64,000 nt of DNA from the NCBI RefSeq assembly GCF_004345645.1, contig NZ_SLWS01000003.1, positions 62,001 to 126,000 of the forward strand. Direction: 5' to 3'. The notes beneath the pieces were generated by a model. It searched no databases. It had not been told where the DNA came from and saw only the letters and a list, made by a program, of their open reading frames with translations. Positions 33,663 through 42,874 of the stretch are shown here, piece after piece (position 1 is the first letter of the stretch; each line of letters starts with the position of its first letter). Made by a program: the position numbers and the translations under genes. The stretch comes from Actinocrispum wychmicini (lineage in GTDB: Bacteria > Actinomycetota > Actinomycetes > Mycobacteriales > Pseudonocardiaceae).

Positions 33663-34064
33663 GTGGACTTGGACTTCGCCCGGAAGGGGCTCGCCAGCCA
33701 GCCGTTCAGTGCCCTGCTCGGCGCCCGGCTGGTGGCCTTCGGCGACGGTGTGGCTGTGCTGGAACTGGACATCCGGGACGAGCTGAAGCAACAGAACGGC
33801 TACCTGCACGGCGGGGTGCTCGCGTACGCCGCCGACAACACGTTGACCTTCGCGGCCGGGTCGGTGTTGGGGCCGTCGGTACTCACGGCCGGGTTCAGCA
33901 TCGACTATGTCCGACCCGGAACCGGAGCACTGCTCCGCGCCGAGGCGAACGTCGTGCAGGCAAGCCGTTCCCGGGCCACGTGCCGGTGCGAAGTGTACAC
34001 AGTGGACGATGACGGGCTGCAGTTGTGCGCGTTCGCCCAAGGGACAGTGATCGTCACGCGGTAA
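33663..34064 (+). CDS. PaaI-type hotdog-fold thioesterase
   Basis: A 133-residue hotdog protein with GYLHGGVLAYAADNTLTFAA (HGG and the acidic catalytic Asp on the long helix), and SIDYVRPGTGALLRAEANVVQ (the paired beta-strand core). Such enzymes hydrolyse acyl- or aryl-CoA thioesters. GTG 33663 follows GAGGAG. It is divergent from MarR and shares its operator, so a CoA thioester or the free acid may be the MarR ligand. Its end overlaps the convergent methyltransferase by 11 bases. Confidence 0.88.
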   Translation: MDLDFARKGLASQPFSALLGARLVAFGDGVAVLELDIRDELKQQNGYLHGGVLAYAADNTLTFAAGSVLGPSVLTAGFSIDYVRPGTGALLRAEANVVQASRSRATCRCEVYTVDDDGLQLCAFAQGTVIVTR

Positions 34065-34815
34065 TCGGGAGCCGCAGGTGCACGGCTGTGCCGACGCGCA
34101 GCAACTCCACGGTCGTCGGTACGGTGTGCGCCAGGGCACGCAGCGGGCGCAGCCGGGACTGGCCGAGATGGAACGCCAGCTTCGACTGCTCCACGTGGGT
34201 CACCTGGAACCGTCGCGCGAACGCCGTGTCGTATTCCGCCCGTGGCCGGTAGAAAGTCCGTTCCGCGAGGAATGGCCCCATCGCCTTCCACCAGTCGTCG
34301 AAACTGGACGTCGTGTCGGCGTAGTACGCGTGGGGATAGAACAGCTTCGCCCACGCCTCCCGTCGTTCCACCGGCAGCCGGTGGATCAGCGGAACGCCGA
34401 GATGGGCCTCCCGCAGGAGTTCCAGGGTGGGGAACAGGTGCAGGTGCACACCGCCCGGCCGGGTCACCCTGGCCAGTTCGTCGATGGTGCCCGCCAGGTC
34501 GTCGACATGCTCGAAGACCTGGTTGGAACAGACGAAATCGAAGCTGTCGTCGTCGTACGGCAGCGGCCTGCCGGGCTCCAGCAGCCTGATCCGCTCCCGG
34601 GTGGCGGGCGGAATGGTCTCGTGCTCGTCGCGCGCGGTTATCTCGCCGTCGCCGTAATAGGTGTCGGCTCCCCAGAAGTCCCCGATGCCCTCGTTGAGCG
34701 AGTGGCTGATGACACGTCCGGCGCCGCAGCCGAAGTCCAGCGCGGTGAGCACACGGCTACTCCGCGACGAGAGTTCGGTGTAGCGGTCGAACAACCAGTT
34801 TTCGTTGGGGACCAC
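34054..34815 (-). CDS. SAM-dependent class I methyltransferase
   Basis: A 253-residue Methyltransf_11-like protein. Motif I is ALDFGCGAGRVIS near residue 25, post-motif II FDFVCSNQVFEHVDD, then a TRPGGVHLHLFPT strand. The C-terminal half (HRLPVERREAWAKLFYPHAYYA) resembles methyltransferases acting on sugars or peptides, but the acceptor is unknown. It starts with GTG 21 bases after the monooxygenase stop on the same strand and may be the third gene of the TetR-monooxygenase unit. Confidence 0.85.
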   Translation of the reverse strand: MVPNENWLFDRYTELSSRSSRVLTALDFGCGAGRVISHSLNEGIGDFWGADTYYGDGEITARDEHETIPPATRERIRLLEPGRPLPYDDDSFDFVCSNQVFEHVDDLAGTIDELARVTRPGGVHLHLFPTLELLREAHLGVPLIHRLPVERREAWAKLFYPHAYYADTTSSFDDWWKAMGPFLAERTFYRPRAEYDTAFARRFQVTHVEQSKLAFHLGQSRLRPLRALAHTVPTTVELLRVGTAVHLRLPITA

Positions 34816-34836
34816 ACGGCAATGATTTCACAACAC

Positions 34837-36048
34837 TTAGTCAGCGAACACGGCCCGGCGCAGTGGCGCGACCCTGCCACACACGCGGAAGAACGTCCGC
34901 GCGACTGCTCGGACCGTGCGACTGCGCAGGATGGCCAGACGCAGGTACATCGTCGCCGCACGGACCGCGCCGAAACCGTGCTTGAGCATCGCGCGCTCGT
35001 ACTCGGCGACGGCTTGGAGCAGGTCTTTCCCACCCCGGTTCACCAGGGCGTGGCGCAGCGCGTTCGCGTCGTACAAGGCGGCGTTGCCACCGAGCCCGCC
35101 GACCGGCGGCATGAAGTGGATCGCGTCGCCCAGCAGGGTCACGTTGCCGGTGGACCACGGTTTCACCGGCGCCGCGGCGGCGAAGTCGAACTGCTCCACG
35201 GTGTCCGCCGGGGTGTCGGCGATCAGCCGGCGCAGGTCCGGATGCCAGTCGCGGACCCGGGGAGCGATCACGTCGAGCAGCTCCTGGCCGCGCTTGCCGG
35301 ACGTGCCCGCGGGCAAAGCGCGCTGATGGGCGACGTAGGCCCACATCACGTAGTCGTCGTCCATGCCGCTCTCACGCTGGCGGAACACCGCGGTGAACAG
35401 GAAGTCCCGCTGCGGCAGGATCATGTTCTTGGCGACGGTCACCTCCTCGGGCAGCCACGCGGTTGCGTCGCCGAGCGGCATCTTGCCGCCGATCCCGACC
35501 CCGGGCGCGCTGCGCTCGGTGGCGTGCGGGAGCAGTTGGCGCCGCACCCGTGATCGTGCGCCGTCCGCGCCGACCAGCAGATCCCCAGTAGCCGACGTGC
35601 CGTCCGCGAACAACGCGGTCACTGTGCCGTCCGCATTGGGCCGATAGCTCTTGAACTCCTTGCCGAAGTGCACGATGTCGTCCAGGCCGTCGAGCAACAA
35701 CCGGCGCAACGTGATTCGGCTGACCGCGTGGGTGCGTTCGGCCGGGCCGCGTTCGGCGGACTGATCGTCCTCGCGCATCAACAGTTGCAGCCGTTCGGTG
35801 CACACGCCCATGCCGCGCCCCGGATCACCGGCGGTGGCCACCAGGATCTCCCACAGGTGCGGCGGGAGGCAGTCGTGCAACGCCCGGCTGCCCACCGGCT
35901 CGATGTTGAGCCGATATCCCTGCAGCCGCGCGTCCGGCGTCGCGTCGCGTTCGTAGACGGCGACATCGATGCCGGCCGCGTGCAGACCCTGCGCCAGGCA
36001 CAGGCCGCCGATGCCGCCGCCCACGATGATGACGCGCAGTGTGGACAT
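34837..36048 (-). CDS. FAD-dependent monooxygenase (PHBH/UbiH-like)
   Basis: A 403-residue flavoprotein of the group A hydroxylases. It has the dinucleotide motif VGGGIGGLCLAQGL, the DG motif LVGADGARSRVRR and the FAD-ribityl GD motif LLGDAIHFMPPVGGLGGN. Enzymes like this hydroxylate or oxidise aromatic compounds, often antibiotics or phenols, using NAD(P)H. ATG 36048 is chosen for the GAGGAA ahead of it. It is 16 bases downstream of a TetR gene in the same direction, so the pair likely forms an autoregulated detoxification operon. Confidence 0.9.
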   Translation of the reverse strand: MSTLRVIIVGGGIGGLCLAQGLHAAGIDVAVYERDATPDARLQGYRLNIEPVGSRALHDCLPPHLWEILVATAGDPGRGMGVCTERLQLLMREDDQSAERGPAERTHAVSRITLRRLLLDGLDDIVHFGKEFKSYRPNADGTVTALFADGTSATGDLLVGADGARSRVRRQLLPHATERSAPGVGIGGKMPLGDATAWLPEEVTVAKNMILPQRDFLFTAVFRQRESGMDDDYVMWAYVAHQRALPAGTSGKRGQELLDVIAPRVRDWHPDLRRLIADTPADTVEQFDFAAAAPVKPWSTGNVTLLGDAIHFMPPVGGLGGNAALYDANALRHALVNRGGKDLLQAVAEYERAMLKHGFGAVRAATMYLRLAILRSRTVRAVARTFFRVCGRVAPLRRAVFAD

Positions 36049-36064
36049 GACGTGTTCCTCCAGG

Positions 36065-36637
36065 TCAGGCACGGATCAGCAGCCGTTCGAGCAGTTCGAG
36101 GACGTTCAGTGCGCGGTCCGGGGTCAGGCTCGCGCCCTTGACCGTGGCGATGATCAGCTCGGCCCCGGTGTCCGGGGTGACGCCGGTGACCAGCGCGCCT
36201 GCCTCGGCCGCGGCGGCCAGGAGCGTGCGGAGCGAGTCGCGCCAGCCCTCCTCGCGGGCGGCGATGATCGTCCGCAGCTCGGGGTCGCGCCGGGCGCGCA
36301 GGTCCAGTTCGCGCAACACCACGTGCAGTTCGGGCTGCTCGGCGATCTTCCGGCCGAGCGTGGCCAGGTGCCGGCGCAGGCGGTCGGCCGGGCCGCCGTC
36401 CGGCGGCGTGGTCGACCAGAACTGCCGGGTGGTGTGGTCCACGACCGCCACCACCAGGTCCTGCTTGGTGGCGAAGTGGTGGTGGATGGTCGAGTGGTCG
36501 ATGCCGGCCGCCGCGGCCACGTCCCGCAGCCGCAGGCCCTCGAACCCGGCTTCGGCCAGGCGTTCGTACGCAGCGCTGACCAGCGCGTCCCGGCGTTCCG
36601 GGCCGGCCGGCGGGCGGCCTCGTCGGGCAGCGGACAT
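36065..36637 (-). CDS. TetR-family regulator of the monooxygenase operon
   Basis: A 190-residue repressor with a helix-turn-helix (LRLRDVAAAAGIDHSTIHHHFATKQDLVVAVV) and a helical C-terminal domain. It precedes the flavin monooxygenase gene by 16 bases. An imperfect 12-bp inverted repeat lies 11 bases upstream of its ATG, so autoregulation of the operon is likely. Probable ligand: the monooxygenase substrate. Confidence 0.88.
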   Translation of the reverse strand: MSAARRGRPPAGPERRDALVSAAYERLAEAGFEGLRLRDVAAAAGIDHSTIHHHFATKQDLVVAVVDHTTRQFWSTTPPDGGPADRLRRHLATLGRKIAEQPELHVVLRELDLRARRDPELRTIIAAREEGWRDSLRTLLAAAAEAGALVTGVTPDTGAELIIATVKGASLTPDRALNVLELLERLLIRA

Positions 36638-36647
36638 CCGGGCTCCT

Positions 36648-36675
36648 TTAATTCACCAACCACTTGGTGGATTAA
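36648..36675. promoter_or_regulatory. Operator upstream of TetR/monooxygenase operon
   Basis: TTAATTCACCAA (36648-36659) and TTGGTGGATTAA (36664-36675) match as an inverted repeat with one mismatch around CCAC. The A+T-rich ends stand out in this GC-rich window. It is beside the TetR start. Confidence 0.7.
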
Positions 36676-36712
36676 TAGCACGTGGGTCCGCGGGACGTCA
36701 ACAAACCGGTGG

Positions 36713-37819
36713 TCAGACCAGGGTTTCCAGTTGTTCGACCAGCTTCGCCGGGCTGGGCAGGGTGGCGATCTCGGCGCGGACCTCGTCGGCCGCCTTGAGC
36801 AACTGCTCGTCGTCGACGAGTTGCTCGATCGACGCCGTGTCCAACGTCTCAGGGCAGATGCCGACACCGCGCAACACGACCGCCTGGCTGTTGAACGGGT
36901 TGTCCGCGCCCTGCGGGAGCACGCACTGCGGCACACCGGCGACGAGGGACGTCATCGTGGTGCCGGCGCCGCCGTGGTGGATGAGCCCGTGCGCGCCTTC
37001 GAGCAGGGCGTGCAGCGGCACGTAGTCGACCGTGCGCACGTTGTCCGGCAGGTCGCCCAATGCCGTGCGGTCGCCGCCGGCGAGGGTGATCACGAACTCC
37101 GCGTCGATCTTCGTGGCTGCCTCGACGACCGGGAAAATGGGTGCCAGGCCACGGTAGATCGGGGAGACCGTGCCGAGGCAGACCACGATCCGCGGCCGGC
37201 TCGGGGTGGCGGTGAGCCACTCCGGCAGGACGCCGCCGGCGTTGTACGGCACGTACCGCATCAGCCAGGCTTTCGGGTCCTGGTGGGTGAAACTCGGCGG
37301 GGTCACACTGATCCGCACCCGCTGGCGGGGAAAGCCGCGCACGCCGTGCCGCTCGTAGTGCTCGGCCAGGAGTTCGCGGACCGGGTCGCCGGTCATCGGC
37401 GGCAGTTTGATCGCCGGTCCCAGCGGGATCTGCACCGCCGGCAGGCCGAGCGCGGCCGCCACCAACTGCCCGGCGCCCTGCATCGGCGTGTGCAGCACGA
37501 TGTCCGGGCGCCAGTCCAGCGCGGCGGCGAGCGCACGGTCGACCATGACGCTGGAGATGTCGCCGAACAACTGGAAGATCGAGCCGATCCGGCCGCCGCC
37601 GAACGTCATCGGCTTCGTCTGCGAGGCCCGGTGGAAGATCGCCTGGAAGTCCACGTCCGGCGCGGCGTCCACGGCGACCAGCCCGGCCTTGGTCACGGCC
37701 GTCAGGTCGCCGCCCAGCGCGTACCGGACCTGATGACCCGCCGCGACCAGCGCGTGTGCGAGTGAGATGGACGGAAAGACCTGCCCAGCACCGGGAGAGG
37801 TGACAAAGAACGCCCGCAC
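36713..37819 (-). CDS. GT1 macrolide-type glycosyltransferase
   Basis: A 368-residue UGT/MGT-like GT-B enzyme that would transfer a nucleotide-activated sugar to a small hydrophobic acceptor. The N-terminal acceptor domain starts FFVTSPGAGQVFPSISLAHALVAAGHQVRYA; the C-terminal donor motif is GLIHHGGAGTTMTSLVAGVPQCVLPQGADNPFNSQAV, with the conserved His-Gly-Gly and terminal D/Q region. GTG 37819 is chosen because the family begins here. Such genes are common in antibiotic tailoring or resistance by glycosylation. No sugar-biosynthesis genes are nearby. Confidence 0.88.
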   Translation of the reverse strand: MRAFFVTSPGAGQVFPSISLAHALVAAGHQVRYALGGDLTAVTKAGLVAVDAAPDVDFQAIFHRASQTKPMTFGGGRIGSIFQLFGDISSVMVDRALAAALDWRPDIVLHTPMQGAGQLVAAALGLPAVQIPLGPAIKLPPMTGDPVRELLAEHYERHGVRGFPRQRVRISVTPPSFTHQDPKAWLMRYVPYNAGGVLPEWLTATPSRPRIVVCLGTVSPIYRGLAPIFPVVEAATKIDAEFVITLAGGDRTALGDLPDNVRTVDYVPLHALLEGAHGLIHHGGAGTTMTSLVAGVPQCVLPQGADNPFNSQAVVLRGVGICPETLDTASIEQLVDDEQLLKAADEVRAEIATLPSPAKLVEQLETLV

Positions 37820-37940
37820 GCCGACCCCCAAGGAAACCCGTAGCGACCGAAACTTCCCGCCCAGACTAGCGATGGGTGAGCGGGAAACCGTTGCTCCGCC
37901 GGAAAGACGTGATCGATTACCGGCCGCGGACCTGTCTGGA

Positions 37941-39161
<1,221 letters not shown>

Positions 39162-39222
39162 GCCACCACTGTGCCAGAGCCGGCCGACCAACTGTGTGGC
39201 TGGCGCGAGACCGGGTGATCCT

Positions 39223-39228
39223 TACAGT
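39223..39228 (+). promoter_or_regulatory. Probable -10 element of a leaderless mRNA
   Basis: TACAGT is followed by seven bases and then ATG 39236. This spacing would put the transcription start on the first base of the start codon. No ribosome binding site precedes the ATG, which supports a leaderless message. Confidence 0.5.
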
Positions 39229-39235
39229 TCTTCGC

Positions 39236-39640
39236 ATGGGTGCCGAGGAGAACAAGAAGCTCGTTCAGGACATCTTCGAGCAGATGGCCAAGGGGAACGG
39301 GCACGCGTTCACCATGGCCATGGCCGACGACATCCGCTGGACGGTGCCGGGCAGCTGCTCATGGGCCGGGACGTACGAGTCCAAGGCCGACGTGGTGCAC
39401 AAGCTGCTGGCGCCGCTGCTCGGCCAGTTCGCCGAGTACCACAGCGAGGTGGACCAGGTCCTCGCCGACGGTGACCACGTCGTCGTCCAGTCCAGGTCAC
39501 ACGCCAGGACCAAGCGCGGCGACGAGTACAACCAGTCGTACTGCTACGTCTTCCGGGTCGCCGACGGCATGCTCGCCGAGGTCGTCGAGTACTGCGACAC
39601 GGCACACGCGGAACAGGTTCTCGAACACCCCGCCAGCTGA
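39236..39640 (+). CDS. SnoaL-like NTF2-fold protein
   Basis: A 134-residue NTF2-like protein: an N-terminal helix pair (KKLVQDIFEQMAKGNGHAFTMAMADDIRWTVPG), a curved sheet with VVVQSRSHARTKRGDEYNQSYCYVFRVADGMLAEVVEYCDT, and Tyr/Asp/His residues lining the pocket. Family members include polyketide cyclases and hydrolases as well as non-catalytic binding proteins. It is ten bases ahead of an SDR gene in the same operon. The aldehyde or ketone substrate shared by the two is unknown. Confidence 0.85.
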   Translation: MGAEENKKLVQDIFEQMAKGNGHAFTMAMADDIRWTVPGSCSWAGTYESKADVVHKLLAPLLGQFAEYHSEVDQVLADGDHVVVQSRSHARTKRGDEYNQSYCYVFRVADGMLAEVVEYCDTAHAEQVLEHPAS

Positions 39641-39650
39641 GGGAGCGACT

Positions 39651-40502
39651 GTGGCCAAGAAGTCCATATCCGCGGACGGTCGGTCCGTGGTGTTCACCGG
39701 CGCGTCGTCCGGGTTGGGGTGGGCGGGCGCGTTGGAACTGGAACGCGTCGGGTTCCAGGTGTTCGCGAGCGTGCGGAAGGCCGAGGACGGCGAGAAACTC
39801 GTCGCGGAGTCGGCGCACGGCCGGGTGCGTCCGGTCATCATGGACGTCACCAAGCCCGACCAGATCCGGCAGGCCGTCGCGGAGGTCGGTCCGGAACCGC
39901 TGTGGGGGCTGGTCAACAACGCCGGGATCAGCATCCCGGGGCCGCTTGAATGCGTGTCGCCCGACCAGCTCCGGCTCCAGCTGGACACCAACGTGGTCGG
40001 CCAGCTCGCGGTGATCCAGGCGTTCCTCCCGCTGCTGCGGGCCGGCCGTGGGCGGATCGTGAACGTGACGTCCGGGCTCGGGCGGATCGCCGTGCCGTTC
40101 CTCGGCGCGTACGCGGCCGCGCAGTTCGCCAAGGAAGGCATGAGCGACGCGCTCCGACGTGAGCTGAAGCCGTTCGGCGTCAGCGTCTCAGTGGTCCAGC
40201 CTGGCGTGATCGTGTCCCCGATCTGGGACAAGCTGACCACCATGGCGCACGAGATCCTCGCGCACGGCCGCCCGGAGACGACCGAGCTGTACCGCGACTC
40301 GTTCCTGCGTTTCCTCACCACCAGTGAGCAAGAGGCGAAGCAGAGCAAGACCCAGCCGGCGGACTTCGCGAAAGTCGTTGTCCGCGCGCTCACCGACGGC
40401 CGGCCGAAAACGCGCTACCACGTCGGAATCGACATGACCGCCGCGGCCGTGCTGGCCCGCGTCGTCCCCGACCGGCTGCTCGACAAACGGTTCGCTGCCT
40501 AG
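39651..40502 (+). CDS. SDR-family protein lacking the catalytic lysine
   Basis: A 283-residue SDR. The cofactor motif TGASSGLG, NNAG and the catalytic Ser141 (NVTSG) are present. The usual YxxxK reads Y154-AAA-Q158, so the lysine that lowers the tyrosine pKa is Gln; Lys161 lies three residues later. The enzyme may be inactive, use a shifted lysine, or act as a binding protein. GTG 39651 with GAGGGAG upstream. The final codons overlap the convergent GntR gene by four bases. The C-terminal region FAKVVVRALTDGRPKTRYHVG is like 11-beta-hydroxysteroid-type SDRs. Confidence 0.85.
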   Translation: MAKKSISADGRSVVFTGASSGLGWAGALELERVGFQVFASVRKAEDGEKLVAESAHGRVRPVIMDVTKPDQIRQAVAEVGPEPLWGLVNNAGISIPGPLECVSPDQLRLQLDTNVVGQLAVIQAFLPLLRAGRGRIVNVTSGLGRIAVPFLGAYAAAQFAKEGMSDALRRELKPFGVSVSVVQPGVIVSPIWDKLTTMAHEILAHGRPETTELYRDSFLRFLTTSEQEAKQSKTQPADFAKVVVRALTDGRPKTRYHVGIDMTAAAVLARVVPDRLLDKRFAA

Positions 40503-41161
40503 CGATCACTCCGCTGGGCGTCGCGGATCAGGAGTTGTGCGGTGTGCGCGATGTGGTCGCGGATCAGTTCGGCGGCCAGGTCGGCGTCGCGGGTGACCAC
40601 GGCGGCCAACAGCGCCCGGTGCTCGCCGACGACATCGCGCGTCGGACCGCACTGAACCGACCACCGCACATACAGCTCGGCCTCCGCCCGCAGCGACTTC
40701 GCCAACGTGAGCAGCCGTTGGTTTTGGCAGCCCGCGAGCAGTGCGTGATGGAACGCGGCGTGCGCCGCGGCCCACTCGTCCGTGGGATGGCTGTCGTCGT
40801 CGACCGGGCAGAACGGGATGCGTTCCAGCATGTGGTGGGCGGCCACCGCCTGGGCCTCCCACACCATGTCGCCGTCCAGCACCGACAGCCGCAGCACCAG
40901 GGACTCGATCTCCACCCGCGCCTGGGTCAGTTCGGCGAGCGCCTGGTACGACAGCGGCGTCACCGAGAACCCCTGATGGGCCTGTCCCCGCACGAACCCG
41001 TCGGCCACCAGCCGGGTCAACGCCTCCCGGGCCGCGCCGACGCTGGTCTGGTAGTGCTCGGACAGTTCGGGGAACTTGAGCCGTTGGCCGGGCACGAGCC
41101 GGCCACCGAGGATGTCCGAGCGTAGCCGCTGGTAGACGGCATCAGCCCGGGTCTGTGACAT
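40499..41161 (-). CDS. GntR-family (FCD) regulator
   Basis: A 220-residue regulator with a GntR winged helix (QTRADAVYQRLRSDILGGRLVPGQRLKFPELSEHYQTSVGAAREALTRLVADGFV) and an FCD domain (VEIESLVLRLSVLDGD, HAAFHHALLAGCQNQRLL, HRALLAAVVTRDADLAAELIRDHI). It is divergent from the FAH-family gene, 89 bases away, whose promoter is in the gap. Likely represses that gene, with a small organic acid as ligand. ATG 41161. Confidence 0.88.
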   Translation of the reverse strand: MSQTRADAVYQRLRSDILGGRLVPGQRLKFPELSEHYQTSVGAAREALTRLVADGFVRGQAHQGFSVTPLSYQALAELTQARVEIESLVLRLSVLDGDMVWEAQAVAAHHMLERIPFCPVDDDSHPTDEWAAAHAAFHHALLAGCQNQRLLTLAKSLRAEAELYVRWSVQCGPTRDVVGEHRALLAAVVTRDADLAAELIRDHIAHTAQLLIRDAQRSDR

Positions 41162-41184
41162 ACGAAGACAGTACCAAGATGCGA

Positions 41185-41214
41185 TTGTCAGGCCAACTTT
41201 CGAATGTCTATGCT
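41185..41214 (+). promoter_or_regulatory. Sigma-70 type promoter of the FAH gene
   Basis: TTGTCA (41185-41190) and TATGCT (41209-41214) are separated by 18 bases, a strong match to the housekeeping promoter pattern, 37 bases upstream of the FAH start. The interval is the natural target of the divergent GntR regulator, although I see no clear palindrome. Confidence 0.65.
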
Positions 41215-41250
41215 CGGGGAGAGGGGTCACTGTGGGAAGGGACTGAGGTC

Positions 41251-42096
41251 GTGCGCATCGCCAACCTGGACAACCGGGCGGTTCTCGTCGTGGACGAGGA
41301 CCGTGCCGTGGACATCGCCACCGCGTCGGCCGGACGGTTCGGCCCCGACCTGCCGTCCGTCTACCGCGCTTGGGCGGATGTGGTCGCCTGGGCCACGTCG
41401 GTGGACTCGTCCGGCAGCGTGCCGATCGACCGGTCCGCGCTCGGCGCGCCGTCGCCGCAGCCCCGACAGGTGTTCGCGGTCGGCTTGAACTACCACGCGC
41501 ACGCGACCGAGTCCGGCTTCGAGGCGCCGACGTCGCTGCCGCCCGTGTTCACCAAGTACGTCTCCAGCTTCAGCGGCCCGGACAGCGTGGTCACGCTCCC
41601 CGAGGGGAACGTCGACTGGGAGGTCGAGCTGGTGGCCGTGATCGGCCGCGACGGCCATGACATCGCGGAGGCGGACGCGTGGGCGCACGTCGCCGGCCTG
41701 ACCGTCGGCCAGGACCTGTCCGAGCGGGTCGCCCAGATGCGCGGCCCCGCCCCGCAGTTCGGCCTGGCCAAGTCACACCCGGGGTTCGCGCCGCAAGGCC
41801 CCTGGCTGGTCACGCCGGACGAGTTCGCCGACCCGGACGACCTGGAACTCGGCTGCGCCATCGACGGCGTCCAGGTCCAGCGGAGCCGGACCAGCGACCT
41901 GATCTTCCCGGTGCCCCGGATCGTCGCGGCGCTGTCCCGCACGGTCACGCTCTACGCGGGCGACGTGATCTTCACCGGCACCCCGGCGGGAGTGGGGTCG
42001 GGCCGTAAGCCCCAGCGGTTCCTGCGGGCCGGCGAAACCCTGGACACGTGGGTGGCCGGTATCGGGGAGCTACACCAGCGGTTCGTTCTAGGGTGA
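41251..42096 (+). CDS. Fumarylacetoacetate hydrolase-family enzyme
   Basis: A 281-residue FAH-superfamily protein. GLNYHAHATE provides the lid His, the metal-binding acids are in DWEVELVAVIG and the following VGQDLSERVAQM, and FTGTPAGVG is the conserved C-terminal loop. Such enzymes cleave 1,3-diketones, decarboxylate oxaloacetate or hydrate oxo-acids in aromatic and sugar-acid catabolism; the exact reaction is not readable. GTG 41251 follows a TGAGG; in-frame Met 41179 would put the start inside the promoter. The AlaX-like gene follows after three bases. Confidence 0.88.
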   Translation: MRIANLDNRAVLVVDEDRAVDIATASAGRFGPDLPSVYRAWADVVAWATSVDSSGSVPIDRSALGAPSPQPRQVFAVGLNYHAHATESGFEAPTSLPPVFTKYVSSFSGPDSVVTLPEGNVDWEVELVAVIGRDGHDIAEADAWAHVAGLTVGQDLSERVAQMRGPAPQFGLAKSHPGFAPQGPWLVTPDEFADPDDLELGCAIDGVQVQRSRTSDLIFPVPRIVAALSRTVTLYAGDVIFTGTPAGVGSGRKPQRFLRAGETLDTWVAGIGELHQRFVLG

Positions 42097-42099
42097 ACC

Positions 42100-42840
42100 A
42101 TGGGCATTGGGCATCACGGCCGGACATATCGGCTGGACTGGGCGGATCCCACCGTTCGCGAGTGGGAGTGCGTGGTGGTGTGGTCCGATCCGGCTGATCC
42201 GGAGTCGGGGATCGTGCTGGACCGGTCCGCGTTCTACCCGGGCGGCGGCGGCCAGCCGCCGGACCACGGCGTACTGCTGTGGCAAGGAGTGCGGACCCGG
42301 ATCGTGGGCACCCGGAAAGGCGACGACCTGGTCCTGCTGCCGGCTCCCGGCGACCCGGTGCCCCCGGTCGGCGCGCCCGTGCAGGGCGCGTTGGACGACG
42401 ACCGCCGCACCAGCCTGATGCGCACCCACTCCGGCCTGCACGTGTTGTGCGGAACGGTGTTCCGGGACTTCGGCGCCCTGGTCACCGGCGGGAACATGGA
42501 ACCGGGCGAGGCCAGGATGGACTTCAACCTGCCGGACCTGCCGCCGAACTTCAAACAGACCGTCCAGGACGCGGTCAACAAGGAGATCGAGGCGGACCGC
42601 CGGATCGACGTCCGGTTCCTGCCCCGGGAGGAGGCACTGGCCACCCCGGAACTGGTGAAGACCATGGGCGTGTCCCCGCCGGACGGCCCCGAACTGCGGG
42701 TGGTCGACATCGTCGGCCTGGACGTGCAGGCCGACGGCGGCACCCACGTGGCCTCCACCGCGCAGATCGGCCGGATCCAGGTGACCAAAGTGGAGAACAA
42801 GGGCCGGCAGAACCGACGGGTCCGCATCAGGATCTCGTGA
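42100..42840 (+). CDS. Alanyl-tRNA editing protein, AlaX type
   Basis: A 246-residue trans-editing domain related to AlaRS, which would hydrolyse Ser- or Gly-tRNA(Ala). FYPGGGGQPPD, the zinc-binding HxxxH (His110 and His114 in THSGLH) and the second site DGGTH (His216) are visible. In the usual CxxxH pair the Cys is Asp212 here, which could still bind zinc but is unusual. ATG 42100 is three bases after the FAH stop, so they form an operon without an evident functional link. Confidence 0.85.
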   Translation: MGIGHHGRTYRLDWADPTVREWECVVVWSDPADPESGIVLDRSAFYPGGGGQPPDHGVLLWQGVRTRIVGTRKGDDLVLLPAPGDPVPPVGAPVQGALDDDRRTSLMRTHSGLHVLCGTVFRDFGALVTGGNMEPGEARMDFNLPDLPPNFKQTVQDAVNKEIEADRRIDVRFLPREEALATPELVKTMGVSPPDGPELRVVDIVGLDVQADGGTHVASTAQIGRIQVTKVENKGRQNRRVRIRIS

Positions 42841-42852
42841 GGCGCGGACCCG

Positions 42853-42868
42853 TTGTCCCGTGGGACAA
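42853..42868. promoter_or_regulatory. Palindrome over P450 promoter
   Basis: TTGTCCC and GGGACAA flank GT as a perfect 7-bp inverted repeat, and its right arm overlaps GACAAT (42864-42869), a -10-like hexamer six bases before ATG 42875. A bound repressor would occlude a leaderless P450 promoter. Confidence 0.55.
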
Positions 42869-42874
42869 TCAGGA

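Noticed and set aside
34078..35553. 491-codon plus-strand frame opposite the methyltransferase and monooxygenase
   Set aside because: It crosses two minus-strand genes with full motifs and itself lacks any recognisable domain.
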